Origin: Bradyrhizobium sp.
Lineage (GTDB): Bacteria; Pseudomonadota; Alphaproteobacteria; Rhizobiales; Xanthobacteraceae
Direction: 5' to 3'
Assembly: GCF_016219575.1 (NCBI RefSeq)
Contig: NZ_JACRMG010000036.1
Coordinates: 1 to 64,000 of the forward strand
Length of the DNA stretch: 64,000 nucleotides
The position numbers and the translations under genes are program-made. This document shows positions 59,159-64,000 of this stretch, one piece after another. The notes under the pieces were generated by a model. That model worked only from the letters and a program-made list of their open reading frames with translations. It had not been told where the DNA came from and did not search any database. Within the stretch, counting starts at the first letter, position 1. The number at the start of each line of letters is the position of its first letter.

Positions 59159-59242
59159 AATTTTCCCGGGCCGATCGATGTGTGCCGCAGCAATGCGGCA
59201 CACATCGCCTTACGACTTCCCGCAAGCCTGCCACATCTTCGG

Positions 59243-59309
59243 CGAAGTATTCGATCCAGGCGCTTTGGACTGCGGCGCAAGCTGCAGCTCACAATCGTCG
59301 TGATCAATT
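59243..59309 (+). pseudogene. Fragment of a TPP decarboxylase gene
   Basis: TATTCGATCCAGGCGCT, then TGGAC and a following GCGCAAGCTGC...CTCAC...ATCAA stretch match 54995-55060 of the benzoylformate-decarboxylase-like gene (YSIQALWTAAQ in frame at the start, then a frameshift). The 67-bp fragment has no open frame of its own. It indicates an ancient, or short, copy of the same coding motif. Confidence 0.6.
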
Positions 59310-59320
59310 GACTCTGGCAC

Positions 59321-59932
59321 TTACCGCCGCGCCGCGTGCGCCGCCGCGATTTCCGCGGCCATGCGGCCGTAGTCCGCCCATACCAGGTTGAGGAACACCG
59401 GCGGCGCCTCGCCGACCTTCTGCATTTCGGCGTAGCGCTCCCTTGCGCCGTCGGCGGTCCACCACTTCTGGGCCGAGGAGGCGATGCGGCGGAAATTACG
59501 CAGTGCGCCGTAGAACTGTTTCGGATCGGCGCCGGCGAGAACCGCGCAATGAATGAGCCAGTTGAAACCGGCGATGATGGCGATGGCGACATCTGCGTTG
59601 GTGACGCCGGTGAATTCGATCACCGTCTGGTCGTGCGGCAACTGGCGCAGATAGCCGTCAAGCAGGGCGGCCTGCGACTCGGGCTCGGCCAGCAGGGCGA
59701 ATTCGCGCGGCGGCAGACTCAGCAGATAGCGGAAAGCTTCCAGTCGGGTGTGGTCGGCGATGGCTGCTTCGTCGCAGCCTGCGTCCGAGGCGGTGCGCCT
59801 GCAGGCCGGGCTGACGAATTTCCCGTTGTCGACGTCGTCGAGATACCGCTTGCCGCGCTTCCCGATGTCATCGAGAAGCGTCTGCGGGCCATCCTTTGCG
59901 GCCGTTTCTTTCCCGAATGGCCACCAGTTCAT
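59321..59932 (-). CDS. DUF6931-like hypothetical protein
   Basis: A 203-residue protein starting MNWWPFGKETAAKDGPQTLL. The body, FRYLLSLPPREFALLAEPES, AAIADHTRLEA and AIIAGFNWLIHCAVLAGADP with WWTADGARERYAEMQK, is helical and resembles the DUF6931 family of unknown function. I chose the ATG at 59932. The TetR gene lies upstream in the same direction, 22 bp from its start. Confidence 0.6.
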   Translation of the reverse strand: MNWWPFGKETAAKDGPQTLLDDIGKRGKRYLDDVDNGKFVSPACRRTASDAGCDEAAIADHTRLEAFRYLLSLPPREFALLAEPESQAALLDGYLRQLPHDQTVIEFTGVTNADVAIAIIAGFNWLIHCAVLAGADPKQFYGALRNFRRIASSAQKWWTADGARERYAEMQKVGEAPPVFLNLVWADYGRMAAEIAAAHAARR

Positions 59933-59954
59933 CGGGCTCCAAAGTGCTGTTGGC

Positions 59955-60590
59955 TCAGAGCATCGAGAGGTCAGTAGGCAGCATTCGCTTGAATGTGGCA
60001 AGAAGCAGGCGGCCCTCTTTGGGCGGTAACGTTATCGCGTGGCGGACTGCCGCGGCGATCAAGGTCATGACCAGGCGGGCCCAGGCCTGCAGCGCAGGCT
60101 TCGGGAGGTCCGCGGCGACGCGGCGCAGGGTCGATGCCAAGAGGTCCGCGAGAAAATCGACGTCCTCCCGGTCGAGCTTCTGCAAGACCCGGTCGCCTTG
60201 CGTCGCCTGCCAGATGTCGCGCATCACGGGCACGTCGATGAACATGCGATAGTAGCTGTCGACGATCCGGCACAGCGCCGGGTGCAGGTCGCGCACGGTC
60301 TCGACCGCCGACAGGTCGCGCGCGACACAGTCGCGGCCGGCCTGGTTGCAGCGCTCGGCCAGCGTGCCGATGATCGCGGTCTTGTCGGGAAAGTATTGAT
60401 AGAGCGAGCCGAAGGCGACGCCGGTCCGCTCGACCAGTTCGCTCATGCGGAAGGCTTCGGAGCCCTTTTCGGCGAGCAGCGCGGCGGCCTGGCCAAGGAT
60501 GTGCTCGTAGCGCTCGCGGCTGCGCTTCTGCACCGGCACCAGACGCGAGATGCCGGCCCCCGCGCTCGCCGCCTTTTGCTTCCCTGCCAT
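59955..60590 (-). CDS. TetR/AcrR-family transcriptional regulator
   Basis: A 211-residue protein with the N-terminal HTH RSRERYEHILGQAAALLAEK, GSEAFRMSELVERTGVAFGS, LYQYFPDKTAIIGTLAERCN, which is the TetR consensus. The C-terminal ligand domain is not assignable. It is divergently arranged from the DUF1772 gene, with a palindromic operator between the starts. I infer autorepression and control of the DUF1772 gene. Confidence 0.92.
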   Translation of the reverse strand: MAGKQKAASAGAGISRLVPVQKRSRERYEHILGQAAALLAEKGSEAFRMSELVERTGVAFGSLYQYFPDKTAIIGTLAERCNQAGRDCVARDLSAVETVRDLHPALCRIVDSYYRMFIDVPVMRDIWQATQGDRVLQKLDREDVDFLADLLASTLRRVAADLPKPALQAWARLVMTLIAAAVRHAITLPPKEGRLLLATFKRMLPTDLSML

Positions 60591-60626
60591 CCCTGCCCGC
60601 CTGTCCGAGAAAGTCCTTGACGATTC

Positions 60627-60674
60627 AAATACGAGAGCTTATCGCTTTTTGCAAATACGATAAATCCTCGTATT
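60627..60674. promoter_or_regulatory. TetR operator between divergent genes
   Basis: AATACGA (60654-60660) and TCGTATT (60668-60674) form a 7-bp perfect inverted repeat with a 7-bp spacer. AAATACGA also occurs at 60627-60634, giving a direct repeat 26 bp away. The site lies between the TetR start (60590) and the DUF1772 start (60690). Confidence 0.7.
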
Positions 60675-60689
60675 CATGGAGTGAGCGTC

Positions 60690-61172
60690 ATGCGTGCCCT
60701 CGTCACCTCCCTGTTGTGGTTCTCCGCCGTCGGATGCGGCCTGCTGGCCGGGCTCTATTTCGCGTTTTCGACCTTCATCATGGCGGCGCTCGGCCGCATC
60801 GACCAGGCGGCCGGCATCGCCGCAATGAACGCGATCAACAGGGAGATCGTGCAGTCGCTGTTCCTGCCGGTCTTCATGGGCTCGACGCTCACCGCGGCGG
60901 CGCTCGCGGTGCTGGCGCCGTTCAGATGGGATGAGCCGGGCGCGGCGATGTGGCTTGCCGGCGGCGCGCTCTACGTGGTCGGCATGTTCGTGGTCACGAT
61001 GATATTCAACGTGCCGCTGAACAATGCGCTGGCGGCCGTACCGCCGGCCAGCGGCGAAGCCGGCACGCTATGGGCGCGGTATCTGGCGGACTGGACGTGG
61101 TGGAATCACGTCCGCACGGTCGCGTCGACGCTGGCATTCGCGCTGTTCATCGCGGCGATTGCGGCGAGGTAG
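60690..61172 (+). CDS. DUF1772 (anthrone oxygenase-like) membrane protein
   Basis: A 160-residue protein, four membrane helices: LLWFSAVGCGLLAGLYFAFS, SLFLPVFMGSTLTAAALAVL, MWLAGGALYVVGMFVVTMIF, and VRTVASTLAFALFIAAIAAR. NVPLNNALA is a DUF1772 hallmark. The family includes anthrone oxygenase-like proteins; in bacteria its role is unclear. The ATG at 60690 has GGAG eight bases upstream. Divergent TetR gene suggests inducible expression. Confidence 0.85.
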   Translation: MRALVTSLLWFSAVGCGLLAGLYFAFSTFIMAALGRIDQAAGIAAMNAINREIVQSLFLPVFMGSTLTAAALAVLAPFRWDEPGAAMWLAGGALYVVGMFVVTMIFNVPLNNALAAVPPASGEAGTLWARYLADWTWWNHVRTVASTLAFALFIAAIAAR

Positions 61173-61186
61173 CTGCAGCAACACTT

Positions 61187-61274
61187 CGTCATGCCCGGCC
61201 TTGTGCCGGGCATCCACGTCTTGGTGGTGTCCGAAAGAAACACGTGGATGGCCGGGACAAGCCCGGCCATGACG
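61187..61274. repeat. Intergenic palindrome family D, copy 2
   Basis: CGTCATGCCCGGCCTTGTGC on the left pairs with AAGCCCGGCCATGACG on the right, with CATCCACGTCTTGG and AACACGTGGATGGCC inside; same family as 34805-34928. Confidence 0.8.
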
Positions 61275-61281
61275 GCGACAA

Positions 61282-62076
61282 TTATTTCCCGTAGGTCTCG
61301 CGCATCTTCTCCTGGATCCTGGCCATGCCCGATATCCAGCGGTCGTAATCCTCGGTCTTCCTGCGCATGTAGCCGAGCACCTGCGGGTGCGGCAGGATCA
61401 CGAAGGTCTCCTGCTCGAGGCCTGCGAGGACGTCCCTGGCCACCTGCTCGGGCGAGAGGTCGCCGTCGCCGGATTGCGGGCCCTTCGGGATCGAGCGCAG
61501 CATGTTGGTATCGACGCCCTGCGGGCAGAGGATGGAAACCCCGATATTGTCGGCCTTGTGCGAGATCGCGAGGTTTTCGGCAAAGCCGACCGCGGCATGC
61601 TTGGTGGTGGAATAAGCGGGGCTGCCGACCTGCGACAACAGGCCTGCTGCCGAAATGGTGTTGAGGAAATAGCCGCCGCCGCGCGCCTTGTAGCGCGGGA
61701 CCAGATGCCGCGCGGCATAGACATGCGCCATGACGTGAATGGCCCAGCTGCGCTGCCACGGCTCGTCGGAATTGCCGCCGGCATTCAGCGACAGCGGATC
61801 GAAGCCGCCGCCGATGCCGGCATTGGAGCAGAACAGCGCGATCGGGCCGAACTGGTGCTCGGTCTCCTCGATGACGTGGGAAACGTCCTTTTCCTTGCCG
61901 ACGTCGCATTTGAAGGCCGCACCGTCGATTCCTCCTGCCACCGCGCGCGCGGCGTTGGGATCGATGTCGGCAACCACCACCTTGGCGGCGCCGGCGCGAT
62001 GGAAGGCCTCGCACATGGCGCGCCCGATGCCGTTACCGCCGCCCGTGACGACCACGACCTTGCCGGTCACCTGCAT
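61282..62076 (-). CDS. SDR family oxidoreductase
   Basis: A 264-residue short-chain dehydrogenase. TGGGNGIG at 11-18 is the NAD(P)-binding loop, VVADIDPNAARA follows (Asp at the second strand suggests NAD preference), SNAGIGGG is the NAG motif, and AYSTTKHAAVGFAENLAISH gives the catalytic Tyr/Lys pair (YxxxK). Substrate not determinable. It lies between the DUF1772 gene and the hemolysin III gene. Confidence 0.92.
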   Translation of the reverse strand: MQVTGKVVVVTGGGNGIGRAMCEAFHRAGAAKVVVADIDPNAARAVAGGIDGAAFKCDVGKEKDVSHVIEETEHQFGPIALFCSNAGIGGGFDPLSLNAGGNSDEPWQRSWAIHVMAHVYAARHLVPRYKARGGGYFLNTISAAGLLSQVGSPAYSTTKHAAVGFAENLAISHKADNIGVSILCPQGVDTNMLRSIPKGPQSGDGDLSPEQVARDVLAGLEQETFVILPHPQVLGYMRRKTEDYDRWISGMARIQEKMRETYGK

Positions 62077-62117
62077 GGCACCCTCCCCGCTTTTTGATTG
62101 TCGCTATTTCTTAGCGC

Positions 62118-62813
62118 TTACTTCAGGACGATGTCGAGCACCGCCGTGTAGTGGCAGGCGGCGCCGGAGAGCACAAAGCCGTGCCAGATCGCGTTCTGGA
62201 AGCGCAGCCGCTGCCAGGCGTGGAACACCACGCCGAGCGTATAGAATATGCCGCCCGCGACGATGAAGCCCAGCGCCAGCGTCGGCAGCGCCTTCACCAC
62301 GGCATCATAGAGCATCATGCCGCTCCAGCCCATGGCAAGATAGAGCCCGACCGAGAGCCGGTCGAACCGGCCGGGATATTTCAGCTTCAGCACGATGCCG
62401 GCAATCGCGGCGCACCAGACGCCGATCAGCAGAACGACGGCGAGAGCGCTTCCCTTCACCTGCATGATGAAGGGCGTGTAGGTCGCCGCGATCAGGATAT
62501 AGATCGCCGAATGGTCGAGGCGGCGCAGCACCCATTTGGCGCGCGACACCGGCCAGAGATTGTAGGTGGCGGACAGGCCGAGCATGGCAAGCAGGCCCGC
62601 GACATAAATCGAGGACACCACGATATCGAGGGCGGAGGCATAGACCGCGGCGAGCACGATCAGGACGGTCGCGGCGACGAGGCCGAAGCAGAGGCCGATG
62701 ACATGCACGACGCCGTCGGCGATCAGCTCGGCGCGGTCGAAATTCCAGTGCACGGCGCCGGCCGCCGCATGGAACGACGTCGAGGCCAGTTGCTTCAGTC
62801 GGAAAACGTTCAT
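62118..62813 (-). CDS. Hemolysin III/PAQR family membrane protein
   Basis: A 231-residue protein with seven hydrophobic segments. ELIADGVVHVIGLCFGLVAA, YNLWPVSRAKWVLRRLDHSA, IYILIAATYTPFIMQVKGSA and the late VFHAWQRLRFQNAIWHGFVL with SGAACHYTAVLDIVLK match the YqfA/hemolysin III family; the DHSAIY and HAW/HGF/HY histidines are the conserved metal site. I chose the ATG at 62813. Function in bacteria is unsettled. Confidence 0.87.
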   Translation of the reverse strand: MNVFRLKQLASTSFHAAAGAVHWNFDRAELIADGVVHVIGLCFGLVAATVLIVLAAVYASALDIVVSSIYVAGLLAMLGLSATYNLWPVSRAKWVLRRLDHSAIYILIAATYTPFIMQVKGSALAVVLLIGVWCAAIAGIVLKLKYPGRFDRLSVGLYLAMGWSGMMLYDAVVKALPTLALGFIVAGGIFYTLGVVFHAWQRLRFQNAIWHGFVLSGAACHYTAVLDIVLK

Positions 62814-63001
62814 GTCGGCTTCTCGCCTGCTCAGCCTTCCGGATCGATAAATCATGAGGCATTTCTGGTCAACGAAGGGTTCACGCCCCGGTTCAATCGC
62901 GTCAAAAACGTGACGCTTGATTTTGGCGCGCCGATCGCCACCTTTGCTGGCGTTACTTTTACGGAAATTGCCCTCCCCAGCCCGGATCTCAACGCCGCCG
63001 C

Positions 63002-64000
63002 ATGCCTCCCAGTTTCCAGGAAATCCTCGAGGAGGCGCGGCTGTCCGCGCGGGCGCTGTGGGACTATGGCGACGGCCTGTTCAACCCCACGGTCCGGCTC
63101 GGCGTCACCGGCCTGTCGCGCGCCGGCAAGACGGTGTTCATCACCGCGCTGATCCATGGGCTGACGCGCGGCGGCCGTTTTCCGGTGTTCGAGGCCTATG
63201 GCAGCGGACGCATCGCGCGCGCCCGCCTGGAGCCGCAGCCGGACGATGCCGTGCCGCGCTTCGATTACGAAAACCATGTCCGGACCCTCGTCTCGGAGCG
63301 GCGCTGGCCGAGCTCGACCACCGACATCAGCGAGCTCCGGCTCGTGATCGATTATCAGCGGCAGAACGGCGCGGACCGCAGCCTCATTCTCGATATCGTC
63401 GACTATCCCGGCGAGTGGCTGCTGGACCTGCCGCTGCTGAACAAGAGTTTCGAGCAATGGTCGGCGGAGAGTCTGGCGCTGTCGCGCGAGGGGCCGCGGC
63501 AGGAGCTGGCCGCGCCGTGGCATGCGCATCTGGCGACGCTGTCGGCGGTGGGTCGCGCCGACGAACAGGCGGCGCTGGTCTCGGCGCGGCTGTTCACCGA
63601 TTATCTCCGCGCCTGCCGCGACGAGCGTTTCGCCATGAGCCTGCTGCCGCCCGGGCGCTTCCTGATGCCCGGCAATCTCGCCAACTCGCCGGCGTTGACC
63701 TTCGCGCCGCTGGACGTGCCCATCGACGGCAGCGCGCCGGAGGGGTCGCTGTGGGCGATGATGGTGCGGCGCTACGAGGCCTACAAGGACGCCGTGGTGC
63801 GGCCGTTCTTCCGGGATCATTTCTCGCGGCTCGACCGCCAGATCGTGCTGGTCGACGCGCTTGCCGCCTTCAATTCCGGGCCCGAGGCGCTGCACGACCT
63901 GGAAGCCGCGCTTGCCGGCATCCTCGACTGCTTCCGCATCGGCCGCTCGAGCTTCTTCTCCAGCCTGTTCCGGCCGCGCATCGACCGCATCCTGTTTGCC
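63002..64000 (+). CDS. YcjX family P-loop protein (DUF463), 3' end outside window
   Basis: The open frame starts MPPSFQEILEEARLSARALW and continues past the window end (333 codons visible). GVTGLSRAGKTVFITALIHG carries the Walker A loop (GLSRAGKT), RLVIDYQRQNGADRSLILDI, then VDYPGEWLLDLPLLNKSFEQW, a Walker-B-type strand, and FLMPGNLANSPALTFAPLDV are YcjX-type features. YcjX proteins are stress-linked (phage-shock-associated) GTPases; a YcjF-type gene often follows. The 146-bp gap before it shows no gene. Confidence 0.87.
   Translation, partial: MPPSFQEILEEARLSARALWDYGDGLFNPTVRLGVTGLSRAGKTVFITALIHGLTRGGRFPVFEAYGSGRIARARLEPQPDDAVPRFDYENHVRTLVSERRWPSSTTDISELRLVIDYQRQNGADRSLILDIVDYPGEWLLDLPLLNKSFEQWSAESLALSREGPRQELAAPWHAHLATLSAVGRADEQAALVSARLFTDYLRACRDERFAMSLLPPGRFLMPGNLANSPALTFAPLDVPIDGSAPEGSLWAMMVRRYEAYKDAVVRPFFRDHFSRLDRQIVLVDALAAFNSGPEALHDLEAALAGILDCFRIGRSSFFSSLFRPRIDRILFA

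Noticed and set aside
56693..59203. 836-codon minus-strand frame
   Set aside because: Antisense of the secreted DUF11 protein; composition is Arg/Ala/Gly-rich only.

Overview
The window looks like a chromosome segment of a Bradyrhizobium-like alphaproteobacterium (Nitrobacteraceae/Rhizobiales). I infer this from high GC, many dispersed intergenic palindromes of the kind common in Bradyrhizobium, small rhizobial-type hypothetical proteins, and a catabolic gene set rich in CoA and TPP enzymes. The species assignment is inference.

Left part (1 to about 27463): the right arm of a large integrated element, probably an ICE or genomic island. It holds a plasmid/ICE-type maintenance block transcribed on the minus strand: DUF736 fragments, a membrane protein, DUF2493, a toprim primase-like protein, a 1440-residue methyltransferase/strawberry-notch helicase and a large ParB. 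Several of these genes share GC-rich leader hairpins and a conserved upstream motif. Cargo follows: an S1/P1 nuclease, hipBA with four operators, a VbhA-like/Fic pair and a CopG-type regulator. Next comes a tightly overlapping five-gene operon (16461-19954) encoding a ubiquitin-like protein, an E2-like protein, a JAB-E1 fusion, a DUF6527 zinc protein and a ClpP-fold serine protease. Behind it lie further defence candidates: an HNH-like protein, a Zn-ribbon HEPN protein, a Shedu-like nuclease, and an AbiE pair whose toxin is fused to WYL and zinc-finger domains. The element ends with an excisionase-like gene, a tyrosine integrase, an arm-site-like repeat array and a 45-bp 3' half of tRNA-Val(CAC), read as attR.

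Boundary region (27464-31100): a frameshifted membrane gene, a second low-GC defence module (DUF262-HNH protein plus a HEPN protein) and a decayed copy of a CoA-transferase gene.

Right part (31100-64000): ordinary chromosome. It includes RidA, a lytic transglycosylase, CaiB/BaiF CoA-transferases, an M20 peptidase, TPP enzymes, an L,D-transpeptidase, DUF2927, M48 and DUF898 membrane proteins, isovaleryl-CoA dehydrogenase, two tandem cytochromes P450 with a thioesterase, a split sulfopyruvate-decarboxylase-like enzyme, and a LysR-flanked catabolic cluster (acyl-CoA dehydrogenase, CoA-transferase, MaoC-type hydratase, benzoylformate-decarboxylase-like). A 1203-residue secreted DUF11 protein, a TetR/DUF1772 pair, an SDR, a hemolysin III-type protein and the start of a YcjX-like gene complete it. 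At least five families of long intergenic palindromes punctuate this half.

The best candidate for an undescribed system is the ubiquitin-like conjugation operon ending in a Clp-fold protease. Homology calls are from motif recognition by eye; no searches were run.
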